Assembly: GCA_965205725.1 (NCBI GenBank)
Contig: OZ242189.1
Location: 434,001 to 498,000 of the forward strand
Reading direction: 5' to 3'
Length of the DNA: 64,000 nucleotides
From: G965205725 sp965205725
GTDB lineage: Bacteria; Pseudomonadota; Gammaproteobacteria; Pseudomonadales; Halieaceae
Made by a program: the position numbers and the translations under genes
In this document: piece after piece, positions 24,866 through 32,928 of the stretch
Layout of the letters: every line of letters starts with the position of its first letter
Numbering within the stretch: position 1 is the first letter of the stretch
The notes under the pieces: generated by a model
Seen by the model: the letters and a program-made list of their open reading frames with translations, nothing else
The model's database searches: none
What the model was told of the DNA's origin: nothing

Positions 24866-26272
24866 ATGGCCCGAAAACCTAAAGGCATTAAAGGCAAAGC
24901 CATTCCCCGCAGCATCACTGCTTCTTTGGCGGGTATTCGTGCTGGCGGTGCATTGGCCGTGGATGGCGCGCTGAAAAGTATGTTTGGCCAGGATAGGCCT
25001 GACTCCGAATTTGCCCGCAAAGAAGCCCGTCGTTTTGTAAAAAAGCTGGGCAAGCTCAAGGGCACCTACGTCAAGATTGGTCAGATGATGTCTATGTTTG
25101 GCGAGCACATTTTGCCGCCTGTGCTCGCCGAAGCACTGCGCGGTCTTGCCGACAATACCCGCCCTTTGCCCTGGGAATTTATTCAGCCTGTTTTGCGTCG
25201 AGAACTAGGGCATAAGCTGGTTGAACTGGAAATCGAACAACAACCGGTTGCCGCGGCTTCACTGGCTCAGGTGCATCGGGCAAAAATTATCGCCACTGGC
25301 GAAGAGATTTGTTTGAAAGTCCAGTATCCGGGTTTAGCGGATGTCATTGACGAGGATTTTAATAATGTCGTGCGCATGTTGCGTTTGGCGCGGTGGGTAA
25401 AAGCCGGACGTGATCTGGACAATTGGCTGGAGTCAATGCGCGAGTACTTGCACCACGAGATTGACTATCAACGCGAGGCACGTTTTTGCAGGCAGATTGG
25501 CGAGTACGTCGCGGGTCTGGATGATTCTCACTCAGTTCTGCATGTACCCAAAGTCTATGACCTGTATTCCAAAGGTGCCGTGTTGGCGCTGGAGTATGTG
25601 TCGGGCAAGTCGGTCACTGATCCATCAGTGGCGCGCTTGAGTCAGGCGCGCCGAACCGCGCTGGGTCGAGCCATGCTGGAGCTGTTTTTCCTGGAGCTGT
25701 TTGATCTGGGCTCAATGCAGGGTGATCCCAATTTTGGCAACTACCTGATTCGACCGGCGCAGCGGGGCAGCGAAGCCTGTGATCAATTGGTGTTATTGGA
25801 TTTTGGTTCGATGCTGGATTGCAGCGACGAGTTTTTGCTGCATCTACGCGGAGCCATTGCCGCAGGTTTTGAAGATGATCTGCAAGCATTGGTGGAAGCG
25901 TTGATTGGCCTGGGCTGTTTGACCCGCAGCAGCAGTATTCAAACGACCGAACTCATGGTGGAGTTCTGTAGGCATCTGCTGGAGCCATTGGCGCCGCCGG
26001 AAAATCTGCCATTACAGGCGCTCAATAGCAGCGGCGAGTATCGCTGGAGTCAATCTGGTTTGATGCAGCGAGCGGGCAAGAAGGCAGCGGAGAATTTGGT
26101 GTCCAGGCATTTTGAAGTGCCCTCTCGAGAATTCGCCATCATCGCCCGTAAGCTGAGTGGTGTATTTAGTTTTATTGCCGTGCTGGAGGCTGAGTTTAAT
26201 GGCCACGAACGGGTTGCGGAGTACATTCATCAATGGCGTGAGCATCAATGGCGCGAGCGGACATCTGAGTGA
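24866..26272 (+). CDS. ABC1/UbiB-family atypical kinase (first of a pair)
   Basis: A 468-residue protein-kinase-like protein. It has the family-specific KxGQ motif (KIGQ, Lys about residue 70), the Ala-rich nucleotide loop PVAAASLAQVHRAK, the Lys of CLKVQYPG, the catalytic-loop-like QGDPNFGNY and the metal-binding LLDFGSM. These proteins (UbiB, COQ8/ADCK) support ubiquinone or other lipid synthesis, probably by ATPase action. No C-terminal membrane helices like those of UbiB are evident, so it resembles ADCK-type paralogues. The start at 24866 excludes 49 residues read from the divergent SDR region. It overlaps the next kinase gene by GTGA. Confidence 0.88.
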   Translation: MARKPKGIKGKAIPRSITASLAGIRAGGALAVDGALKSMFGQDRPDSEFARKEARRFVKKLGKLKGTYVKIGQMMSMFGEHILPPVLAEALRGLADNTRPLPWEFIQPVLRRELGHKLVELEIEQQPVAAASLAQVHRAKIIATGEEICLKVQYPGLADVIDEDFNNVVRMLRLARWVKAGRDLDNWLESMREYLHHEIDYQREARFCRQIGEYVAGLDDSHSVLHVPKVYDLYSKGAVLALEYVSGKSVTDPSVARLSQARRTALGRAMLELFFLELFDLGSMQGDPNFGNYLIRPAQRGSEACDQLVLLDFGSMLDCSDEFLLHLRGAIAAGFEDDLQALVEALIGLGCLTRSSSIQTTELMVEFCRHLLEPLAPPENLPLQALNSSGEYRWSQSGLMQRAGKKAAENLVSRHFEVPSREFAIIARKLSGVFSFIAVLEAEFNGHERVAEYIHQWREHQWRERTSE

Positions 26273-27579
26273 GTAAGAAAAAGGCAGTTCCCGTACCCAC
26301 CAGCCGGCTCGGTCGTTTTGGTCGGGTCGTGAAACTTGCCGGCGGTTTGGCTGGTGGAATGGTAGCTGAAGGTTCGCGGCGTTTGCGCGATGGTGAAAAA
26401 CTTAAAGCCAGAGACATGTTGCTAACCCCCGGCAATGCCAAACGTCTCACCGACGAGTTGGCCAGTATGCGCGGTGCCGCAATGAAGATGGGGCAGATGT
26501 TATCCATGGAAACAGGCGAGTTTCTGCCCAAAGAGTTAACCGATATTCTGGCCCGCCTGCGTCAGGATGCGATGTGGATGCCGGGGGATCAACTCAACAG
26601 GGCGATGTGTACCGCTTATGGAGAAGACTGGGAAGAGCTGTTCTACGGTTTTGACTTCACGCCGCTGGCTGCTGCTTCGATTGGTCAGGTGCATCGGGCC
26701 ATTTCGCCAGATGGTCGCGAGGTGGCACTGAAAATCCAGTATCCAGGCGTTGCCAAAAGCATCGACAGTGATGTGGATAATATTTCCGCCTTATTGCGTA
26801 TGTCGGGCTTGCTGCCGGATGCTATTGACATAAAGCCGATCCTCATAGAGGCCAAAGCGCAGCTAAAAGAAGAGGCAGATTATCTACAAGAGGCACAACA
26901 CCTGGCTGCGTTTTATAGGGCGCTGGCAGACGATGATCGGTTTCTCGTACCCGAAGTATTTGAAGAGTTGAGCCGCAAAAATGTGCTGGTGATGTCCTAT
27001 GTGGAGTCACAGCCCATAGAAGTCATCGAGCAATTGCCGCAGGCAGACCGCGACCGCATTATGACGGCCATGTTCGAACTGATGCTGCGTGAATTTTTTG
27101 AATGGCGGCTGATGCAAACTGACCCTAACTTTGCCAACTATCGTTTTAGGCAGAATACGGATGAAATTGTACTGCTGGATTTTGGTGCGACCCGCAAATT
27201 CAAAGCGGCTTTCGTCAATGACTACAAACGCCTGCTAAAGGCCGCATTGAAAGGCGACAGCGCCCGTATACATGCCGCAGCTGAAAAGCTTGGCTATATA
27301 CCGGCACATGCCAGCCAGTCTTATCGTGATCTGCTAGAGGAGATAGTCAATATTATTTTGCAGGGCGTGTTGCAGCCTGGTCCCTACGATTTTGGAGAAA
27401 CCACTATTCCCGCGCAGATGATGGCATTTTCGGAAACGATTCAAGACTATAAGGAATTTTGGTCGACGCCACCCGCCGATGCTATTTTCTTTCATCGCAA
27501 AGTCGCGGGAATGTTTATGTTGGCCAGTCGGATGAAGGCCAGGGTCGATGTGCATGAACTTCTACACCGCTGGTTGTAG
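26269..27579 (+). CDS. ABC1/UbiB-family atypical kinase (second of a pair)
   Basis: A 436-residue paralogue, starting at GTG inside the previous stop. KMGQ (Lys73), PLAAASIGQVHRA, ALKIQYPG, QTDPNFANY and LLDFGATRKF reproduce every kinase-like motif, so both members should bind nucleotide. The two proteins are clearly divergent in sequence outside the motifs, which argues for distinct roles or a heteromer rather than a recent duplication. Their coupling suggests equal amounts are made. Client pathway unknown; quinone or lipid metabolism by family knowledge. Confidence 0.88.
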   Translation: MSKKKAVPVPTSRLGRFGRVVKLAGGLAGGMVAEGSRRLRDGEKLKARDMLLTPGNAKRLTDELASMRGAAMKMGQMLSMETGEFLPKELTDILARLRQDAMWMPGDQLNRAMCTAYGEDWEELFYGFDFTPLAAASIGQVHRAISPDGREVALKIQYPGVAKSIDSDVDNISALLRMSGLLPDAIDIKPILIEAKAQLKEEADYLQEAQHLAAFYRALADDDRFLVPEVFEELSRKNVLVMSYVESQPIEVIEQLPQADRDRIMTAMFELMLREFFEWRLMQTDPNFANYRFRQNTDEIVLLDFGATRKFKAAFVNDYKRLLKAALKGDSARIHAAAEKLGYIPAHASQSYRDLLEEIVNIILQGVLQPGPYDFGETTIPAQMMAFSETIQDYKEFWSTPPADAIFFHRKVAGMFMLASRMKARVDVHELLHRWL

Positions 27580-27719
27580 CTTGAATCCCTGAGAGTTATA
27601 TGCCCCGCAGCTTGCTGCGAAAATGGCTGAATGAGCGAGTATATTCATAAAAGCCACAATACCGCTGCCTTGATGTACCACTGGCTATTTCCTGCAAAGT
27701 ATAGGCGTGCAGTATTTGA

Positions 27720-28058
27720 TTAAGCCTCTGGGGGGAGCAAGCCTTGCTCTTCTGGCAAGTGCACTTCCATCCCCTCCATTTCCCAGGTGGCAAGTATCTG
27801 ACAGCCAAGACGTGAAGAAGGTTTTCTGGATTTTGCTGTGTCGAGCATGGCCAGTTCATTGGGCTGAGGTGCCGGAAGTTTATCGGCCATTGCGCCTTCG
27901 ATGTAGCAGTGGCAGGTGGCGCAGGAGGCGATGCCGCCACAGACTCCCTCCACGCCAGGAACCAGGTTCATCGTGGCGCCTTCCATCAGGCTGACTTGCT
28001 CTTCAACGTCAACCTCGTGACGGGTGCCGTCCGCCTCAACATAAGTAATTTTGGGCAT
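27720..28058 (-). CDS. [2Fe-2S] ferredoxin, adrenodoxin/putidaredoxin type
   Basis: A 112-residue electron carrier. Cluster ligands follow the CX5CX2C...C rule: Cys40, Cys46, Cys49 and Cys86 (GVCGGIASCATCHCY ... RLGCQI), and the hydrophobic end resembles ferredoxins that feed bacterial cytochromes P450 or Rieske oxygenases. AAGGA is 7 bases before ATG. No reductase or P450 gene is adjacent; the nearest oxygenases in the window are the Rieske protein at 44767 and the BVMO at 53796 (the latter does not need ferredoxin). A stem-capable CGCAGCTTGCTGCG lies about 100 bp after its stop. Confidence 0.92.
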   Translation of the reverse strand: MPKITYVEADGTRHEVDVEEQVSLMEGATMNLVPGVEGVCGGIASCATCHCYIEGAMADKLPAPQPNELAMLDTAKSRKPSSRLGCQILATWEMEGMEVHLPEEQGLLPPEA

Positions 28059-28392
28059 TATTTTTTCCTTACAAAGTTACAACTTTAGTTTTGGAAGCGG
28101 CTGATTGGGCCGGACTTCCAGTTAGTCTACGGCCACACCTTCGGGATAAGCCATGCAGTACTTTCCACTACTGGGTGCAAATAATAACCGCTTGTACTCA
28201 AATCTGCGATTGCCCACATTGTGACTACCCACATTGCAGGTGCATCACCAGGCTCGACAGCCAGGCCATATCAATGCACACTTTAAAACGGCAACCTGGA
28301 TCAGCGTGCGTCACGCCGCCCACGAGAATATGCACAAGGGCAGTTACGCTGCACACATGGCTGTACGACAAAATTTTTGGGACATATTGCGA
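28059..28392. other. Gene-free stretch between ferredoxin and SnoaL-like genes
   Basis: About 330 bp between divergent genes. I see only a short direct repeat (CCCACATTG at about 28214 and 28229). An open frame runs through part of it from 28234 but has no ribosome-binding site and unlikely composition. It presumably holds the two divergent promoters. Confidence 0.4.
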
Positions 28393-28803
28393 GTGAGTAT
28401 TGAAGAGAACAAAGCCACGGTCTCTGCATTCCTGGATGCCATGAGTCGAGGTGACACGGAATACATCATAAATGCCTACGCCGATGACGGCATGCTTTGG
28501 ACAATGGGCAATACCTTAATCTCTGGCCAATATGACAAAGTCGCCGTCAAACAGTTTGCGGACAGTATTTACGAGGCGTTTCCCGATGGCCTGGTCTTTG
28601 CCGTACACGGCATGGTGGCAGAGGACGATAAAGTTGCTGTTGAAGCGACATCCAGAGGCGAGCACGGCTCAGGAGTCATATACAGTAACGACTACCATTT
28701 TTTGTTTACGCTGCGCGATGGGAAGATACTGCAAATGAAAGAATACATGGACACCGAGCTGGCCACTGATGTCCTTCTAGGTGGCCAAAAACGCGAGAGC
28801 TGA
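28393..28803 (+). CDS. SnoaL-like/NTF2-fold protein
   Basis: About 136 residues with the cone-shaped alpha+beta fold pattern of the SnoaL-like superfamily: an N-terminal helix (NKATVSAFLDAMSRGD), YADDGMLWTMG, then FADSIYEAFPDGL and a C-terminal strand pair ending in RDGKILQMKEYMDTELA. Such proteins are small-molecule isomerases, dehydratases or cyclases, or accessory domains. The start is uncertain: GTG 28393, TTG 28387 or ATG 28357; none has a strong ribosome-binding site. No operon partner on its strand. Confidence 0.7.
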   Translation: MSIEENKATVSAFLDAMSRGDTEYIINAYADDGMLWTMGNTLISGQYDKVAVKQFADSIYEAFPDGLVFAVHGMVAEDDKVAVEATSRGEHGSGVIYSNDYHFLFTLRDGKILQMKEYMDTELATDVLLGGQKRES

Positions 28804-28911
28804 TAACAGTGCTGCCCAGACGGATGATGGTTGTCTGTGGTCGCCGTGCCTGACATCGAATGCAAAAAGAGAGTGTTGCAGCCGTCAATTCCTCAATATC
28901 CCCTTATCTCC

Positions 28912-28940
28912 CTATTCCCCTATTCCCCTATTCCCCTATC
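28912..28940. repeat. 8-bp tandem repeat (CTATTCCC), 3.5 copies
   Basis: Perfect copies at 28912-28919, 28920-28927 and 28928-28935, then CTATC. It sits about 50 bp upstream of the small HTH gene. Simple-sequence tracts of this kind change length by slippage and could vary promoter spacing, but no promoter is evident. Confidence 0.85.
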
Positions 28941-28985
28941 TTCTCAGGCATCATTTGCATGGATAAGGATTGAATAGGTAAAACT

Positions 28986-29159
28986 ATGACCGATGAAATA
29001 TTGACCTTGAAAGAAGTCGCAGAGTATCTGAAACTGGCAGAAAAGACCGCCTATCGACTGGCTGCCGAAGGCAAGTTGCCGGGCTTTAAGGTTGGTGGTA
29101 GCTGGCGTTTTAAGGCAGATGACATAGAGCGTTGGATTGACTTCTCCTCCCAAAACTGA
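28986..29159 (+). CDS. Small helix-turn-helix DNA-binding protein (excisionase/MerR-like)
   Basis: A 57-residue protein that nearly fills one winged HTH domain: LTLKEVAEYLKLAEKTAYRL, then a Gly-rich turn (GKLPGFKVGGSWRF) and DIERWI. This is the HTH_17/excisionase-family layout found in recombination directionality factors and toxin-antitoxin or phage regulators. It precedes the RhuM-like gene by 57 bp on the same strand. No integrase gene is near, so a role in excision is not supported; autoregulation of the RhuM-like neighbour is possible. Confidence 0.8.
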   Translation: MTDEILTLKEVAEYLKLAEKTAYRLAAEGKLPGFKVGGSWRFKADDIERWIDFSSQN

Positions 29160-29216
29160 TGAGTGGCCAGATTGCTATATGATTGCTTCATATTCCATTG
29201 ACAAGCTAGGTTAACC

Positions 29217-29921
29217 ATGAATGATCAAATTGCCATCTATCAAACCAGCGATGGTCAAACCCATATTGATGTGTGGTTTCAGGATGAGACGGTTTGGCTC
29301 AGTCAGGCGCAGATGGCGGTGTTGTTTCAGGTGAAGCCACAAAACATTAGCATGCACTTAAAAAATATCTTTTCTGAACAAGAACTTAGCGAATCGGCAA
29401 CCTGTAAGGATTTCTTACAAGTTCAACAGGAGGGTGGGCGAGACGTGAGACGCCAGCGTAAACACTATAGTCTGGATGCTGTGATCTCAGTGGGGTATCG
29501 GGTGAACTCCTCCCGCGCCACGCAGTTTCGTATTTGGGCCACGCAAACCTTAAAACAACATCTGCTTGAAGTCTACAGCTTCAATCAAAAGCGCTTGCAA
29601 CAACGCGGAGTGGAGTTTGAGCAGGTGCTGCAACTGCTTTCTGCCACCCTCAGCAATCAGGCAGCGCTGAACGAACAAGGCGCAGCGGTGCTGGCGGTCA
29701 TTAACGACTACGCCCGCGGTTGGAGCCTGTTGCAAAGCTATGACGAGCAGTCTTTGGCGGACAACACCTACAGGCAAGCGGACATGCAGCCGTTGGTATT
29801 GGATGACGTGCTGCTGGCGATAGCTGCATTAAAAAAAGAGCTTGTCGCCAAAGGCGAGGCCTCTGCATTATTTGCTCAGTTGCGCGGTGAGGGCCTGGCA
29901 TCAAGTATTGCTACATTTTGA
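29217..29921 (+). CDS. RhuM-family protein, C-terminally truncated
   Basis: A 234-residue protein with the RhuM N-terminal signature: IAIYQTSDGQTHIDVWFQDE, then TVWLSQAQMAVLFQ and HYSLDAVISVGYRVNS, RATQFRIWATQTLKQHL. RhuM is a Salmonella pathogenicity-island protein of unknown function whose relatives are often next to toxin-antitoxin or restriction genes and are usually about 330 residues long. Here the reading frame ends abruptly where foreign sequence begins (29915), so the C-terminal third is missing. The product is probably non-functional or altered. RBS is weak. Confidence 0.75.
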   Translation: MNDQIAIYQTSDGQTHIDVWFQDETVWLSQAQMAVLFQVKPQNISMHLKNIFSEQELSESATCKDFLQVQQEGGRDVRRQRKHYSLDAVISVGYRVNSSRATQFRIWATQTLKQHLLEVYSFNQKRLQQRGVEFEQVLQLLSATLSNQAALNEQGAAVLAVINDYARGWSLLQSYDEQSLADNTYRQADMQPLVLDDVLLAIAALKKELVAKGEASALFAQLRGEGLASSIATF

Positions 29922-30085
29922 TGCCAGCTACTCTGCGGATAATACGCGAGGTATTTACCAACCTGACGGCGGCTTCATTACGCGGATGGAAAGCAAATTT
30001 GTTAAGCCGGTCAGGCCAGGGGATACGATTACTTGCAGCGGTGAGGTAATAGAAATTCACCCACGCGATGATGGAAAAAGCTTTG
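29915..30085 (+). repeat. Chimeric fragment copied from two downstream genes
   Basis: 29915-29962 matches 31007-31054 (inside the AraC-type regulator) with 2 differences in 48 bp; 29965-30085 matches 32657-32777 (inside the MaoC hydratase) with 2 differences in 121 bp. The two source segments are 1.6 kb apart but are joined here after only 2-3 bp, so this is a duplicate with an internal deletion. It fuses to the truncated RhuM gene on the left and to an IS5-type end on the right. The open frame across it is not a gene. Confidence 0.85.
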
Positions 30086-30556
30086 GGAAGCTCTCTGAAT
30101 AAGTCCCTCATAATGCGATAATAGAGGGAATTCACATTCTCAGGCCGTTACCATGAATCAACTCAGTTTCTCCGAAGCCGAATACACCCACAAGAAACGC
30201 AAAACCCGTCGGGAAAAGTTTCCAGAACAGATGGATAAACTGATTCCCTGGAAACAACTAGAGAAGAAAATTGCGCGTCATTACGCCAAGCCAGGGAATG
30301 GCCGCAGACCCTACCCCTTATCGATTATGTTGCGTGTTCATTGCATGCAGTTGTTCTACAATCTTAGTGATCCAGCGATGGAAGATGCACTCTACGAAAT
30401 GGAGTCCATGCGACGGTTTGCGGGTTTACGGCTTTCGGGTTCCCTGCCCGATGAAACAACGATTCTAAACTTTCGCCACCTTTTGGAAAAACACGATCTG
30501 GGCAAGATGATTCTCAAAGAAGTGAACAAGCATTTGGAGTGCCATGGTCTTTTGCT
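30086..30556 (+). mobile_element. IS5-family insertion sequence, left part only
   Basis: An IS5-like left terminal sequence (GGAAGCTCTCTGAATAAGTC) begins immediately after the chimeric fragment and leads into a transposase start at 30153. Sequence resembling the element stops near 30556 and no right inverted repeat is visible, so only about 470 bp remain. Confidence 0.75.
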
Positions 30557-30650
30557 CGCCTGGCAGAGTGTCTACCCTTGGTGGGCAGGGTCATGCTCGT
30601 TGAGACTGCCAGTGATAAACCAGTCAAGGAACCTTGTTGATGGGTACTGA
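30153..30650 (+). pseudogene. IS5-family transposase, N-terminal fragment
   Basis: The first about 135 residues match IS5-group transposases: NQLSFSEAEYTHKKRKTRRE, PGNGRRPYPLSIMLRVHCMQ, YNLSDPAMEDALYE, LPDETTILNFRHLLE, NKHLECHGLLL. The usual continuation with the first catalytic Asp (IVDAT) is missing; the frame instead runs through about 30 unrelated residues and overlaps the AraC-type regulator start. No catalytic residues remain, so it is inactive. Confidence 0.85.
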
Positions 30651-31683
30651 AAACGACTTTCAAGATTTTGGAGAACGTAAAACACCCCTAAGGTTTACGG
30701 CGGGCATAGCTGAGGCGCTGGAAAGGCATGGAGTGGATAGCCGGGATTTGTTTGCGAGAGCGGGTATTCCGTTCGTTTCGGCGGCTGAGCAAGCGACTCT
30801 TATCGACCTCGATCAATCAAACAGGCTATACAAGCTCGCAGTTCAGGCGACGGGAGACCCCGGCTTTGGGTTAAAAGTAGCGCAATGTATTCCGCCAACT
30901 ACTTTTAAGGTAGCGGGCTATTCACTTTACGCGAGTAATAACCTGCATGAGTTTTGTAAGGGTCTGGTAAGGTTTTTTGGCTCACTTAACGTGGATGCAA
31001 GGCATAATTTTGATGCCAGCTACTCTGCGGATGATACTCGAGGTATTTACCAACTCAGTTTGGCGGTAACAGAGCGGGACTTATGTTTTGAGAGTGTAGA
31101 TACCTGGGTGGGTTACCTGGTCAAAGTGTGTCGAGAAATTTCAGGGCCAGGGTTTTCGCCCAAATCTATTGAGTTGATTCGGCCAGTGCCGCAGGGTAGC
31201 GAACAGGAGTATCAACTTTATTTTCGAGCTCCAGTGCGATTCTCTGCACAGCAAAATGCAATTTTTTTCGACAGGGGAGACATCTATTCTCCTGCGCTGA
31301 CAACAAATATTGAACTGGCCAGCCAACTCGATGACATGTCCACAGCCTATCTAACTGGAATAGGCCGGAACAACATTGCCAGGCGCGTAACATGGAATAT
31401 CGGGAAACTGTTGCCAACCGGAAATTGCAGCAGGCAAAAAGTTGCGGCAGCACTTAACCTCAGCGAGCGAAGCCTGAATTCAAAGCTAAAAGAATGCGGT
31501 ACAAGCTATCAGGAAATACTGGAAGAACTGCGCCTGGATTCAGCAAAAAAATATTTGAGCCGGAAGCATTTATCGCTGGCGCAAATCGGATATCAATTAG
31601 GGTTTTCTGATTCCAGCAGCTTTGCACGCGCTTTTCGCCGGTGGACGGGTCTGTCGCCTTCCGAGTATCGCAATCAGTTATGA
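30640..31683 (+). CDS. AraC-family transcriptional regulator
   Basis: A 347-residue regulator with an N-terminal arabinose-binding-like sensing domain of the OruR/ArgR type (about residues 15-200: GIAEALERHGVDSRDLFARAGI, FGLKVAQCIPPTTFKVAGYS) and a C-terminal double HTH (about 250-345: KVAAALNLSERSLNSKLKE ... LAQIGYQLGFSDSSSFARAF, RRWTGLSPSEYR). Start ATG 30640 with AGGA 9 bases upstream. The gene lies just after an IS5 fragment that may have replaced its original promoter. It probably controls the MaoC pair and hydrolase genes downstream. A 48-bp piece of it is duplicated at 29915. Confidence 0.88.
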   Translation: MGTENDFQDFGERKTPLRFTAGIAEALERHGVDSRDLFARAGIPFVSAAEQATLIDLDQSNRLYKLAVQATGDPGFGLKVAQCIPPTTFKVAGYSLYASNNLHEFCKGLVRFFGSLNVDARHNFDASYSADDTRGIYQLSLAVTERDLCFESVDTWVGYLVKVCREISGPGFSPKSIELIRPVPQGSEQEYQLYFRAPVRFSAQQNAIFFDRGDIYSPALTTNIELASQLDDMSTAYLTGIGRNNIARRVTWNIGKLLPTGNCSRQKVAAALNLSERSLNSKLKECGTSYQEILEELRLDSAKKYLSRKHLSLAQIGYQLGFSDSSSFARAFRRWTGLSPSEYRNQL

Positions 31684-31836
31684 CCCCGAAGCGAACTCGC
31701 TGAAATTATTGCGCGACTTGTATGAAAGTTTGCGCGATGTGGCGCGCATCCGGGCAATCTTTTTTCTTACAATCCGTAATGAACTTGCGACGCGCACCGC
31801 GCTTCGGCTAACCCTGAATATGGAGGTAGTCACCTG

Positions 31837-32388
31837 ATGATCGACCAACCGTGCATTGAAGACTTTATCACTACCAGGAAGCAACAAGAATTTGAACATG
31901 ATTTTTTCAAGCGTTCGGAACACTATCAAACGTGGGAAGATGTTGAGTTCAACAAGGTGTGGGAGAGCGAAGGTCGCTTTACTATTGAAGAGGAAGATAT
32001 TCTGTTTTATTCACAAGGGGTGATGGATGACAACCCCTTGTTCAACGAAAAACAGGCCGCCAGCTCAGGTCCTTTCGGTGGTTTGATTGCGCATCCAATG
32101 TTTATAACCCCGATTGTTTTCTGGCTTGCAGGAGACAGCGGCCCTTCGAGCTGGATTCGAACGCCCGGCGCGATTAACCCTGGGCAGACATTCGAGATTT
32201 ACGAACCGTTCCGACTTGGGGATACCATACGTTCAAGAGCGACAGTCCATGACAAATGGATAAAGCGCGGGAAACGCTATCTGACCTTTGCAACAGAATA
32301 TATCAACCAGGATGATACCGTGATTCTCAAAGTCTGGAATACTTTGATACTTCCGCGATCACAGGACGATGGTGCTCACCAGTTCTGA
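31837..32388 (+). CDS. MaoC-like hot-dog protein, non-catalytic partner
   Basis: A 183-residue hot-dog-fold protein like the N-terminal FAS1-type dehydratase half. ILFYSQGVMDDNPLFNEKQA aligns with the hydratase-2 motif D-x-N-P-x-H-x-D, but the catalytic His is Phe and the acid is shifted, so it should not hydrate alone. GLIAHPMFITPIVF corresponds to the second conserved helix. The next gene, a complete small MaoC protein 31 bp away, retains the catalytic residues. Two-gene hydratases with one dead subunit are known from steroid side-chain degradation (ChsH1-ChsH2). The 153-bp gap before it has no gene I trust. Confidence 0.78.
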   Translation: MIDQPCIEDFITTRKQQEFEHDFFKRSEHYQTWEDVEFNKVWESEGRFTIEEEDILFYSQGVMDDNPLFNEKQAASSGPFGGLIAHPMFITPIVFWLAGDSGPSSWIRTPGAINPGQTFEIYEPFRLGDTIRSRATVHDKWIKRGKRYLTFATEYINQDDTVILKVWNTLILPRSQDDGAHQF

Positions 32389-32419
32389 ATACATTGACCA
32401 ATTTCACGAGGGCTTTTTC

Positions 32420-32863
32420 ATGTCAAAACTAACATTTGAATCCGTAGAATTAGGCACTTGTTTGCCGGCGATTGTACGGGAAATTGATCAGAAGGTTATC
32501 ACGAGAAACGCGGTGGCTTCTCTCGACTATAATCCGATTCATATTGATCCTGTGTGGGCAAAAAATGTGAATCTTTTGGGACAGGGAACAACCATCGCTC
32601 ACGGTATGTGCACGATGTCGTTTATGACCTCCACGGTGACTGACTGGAGCTATGCGGACGGCGGCTTCATTACGCGGATGGAAAGCAAGTTTGTTAAGCC
32701 GGTCAGGCCGGGGGATACGATTACTTGCAGCGGTGAGGTAATAGAAATTCACCCACGCGATGATGGAAAAAGCTTTGTCGTCGTCGAACTGGTGGCGAAA
32801 AATGATAAAGATGTAACCGTTGCCTGGGCAAAGGCAAATGTACGGCTTTATTCCTCAGCCTGA
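32420..32863 (+). CDS. MaoC-family enoyl-CoA hydratase, catalytic subunit
   Basis: A 147-residue (R)-specific enoyl-CoA hydratase-type protein with an intact SLDYNPIHIDPVWAK motif (catalytic Asp/His) at about residues 34-48 and GTTIAHGMCTMSF after it. ATG at 32420 is chosen; the longer frame from 32369 reads into the preceding gene. It likely forms a heteromer with the 31837-32388 product and hydrates a bulky 2-enoyl-CoA. A 121-bp internal piece is duplicated in the chimeric fragment at 29965-30085. 65 bp separate it from the serine hydrolase gene. Confidence 0.84.
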   Translation: MSKLTFESVELGTCLPAIVREIDQKVITRNAVASLDYNPIHIDPVWAKNVNLLGQGTTIAHGMCTMSFMTSTVTDWSYADGGFITRMESKFVKPVRPGDTITCSGEVIEIHPRDDGKSFVVVELVAKNDKDVTVAWAKANVRLYSSA

Positions 32864-32928
32864 GCAAGTTATCCTGCACAACTCATCTCTCCGCGAATCA
32901 TCGCGGGGACATAAAAGGACACATCGTC

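Noticed and set aside
27606..27619. Hairpin CGCAGCTTGCTGCG as a terminator after the ABC1 pair
   Set aside because: The stem is followed by AAAA on the plus strand and has no U-run on either strand.
28912..28940. Possible CRISPR-like repeat
   Set aside because: Units are 8 bp, contiguous, without spacers; it is a simple tandem repeat.
29842..30102. An 86-codon open frame across the RhuM end and the mosaic patch
   Set aside because: It is in a different frame from RhuM, crosses three unrelated sequence joints, and its only recognisable part is the copied MaoC fragment.
31622..31837. Plus-strand frame from the AraC-type regulator end into the gap
   Set aside because: Mostly an alternative frame of the regulator HTH; the rest has no support.
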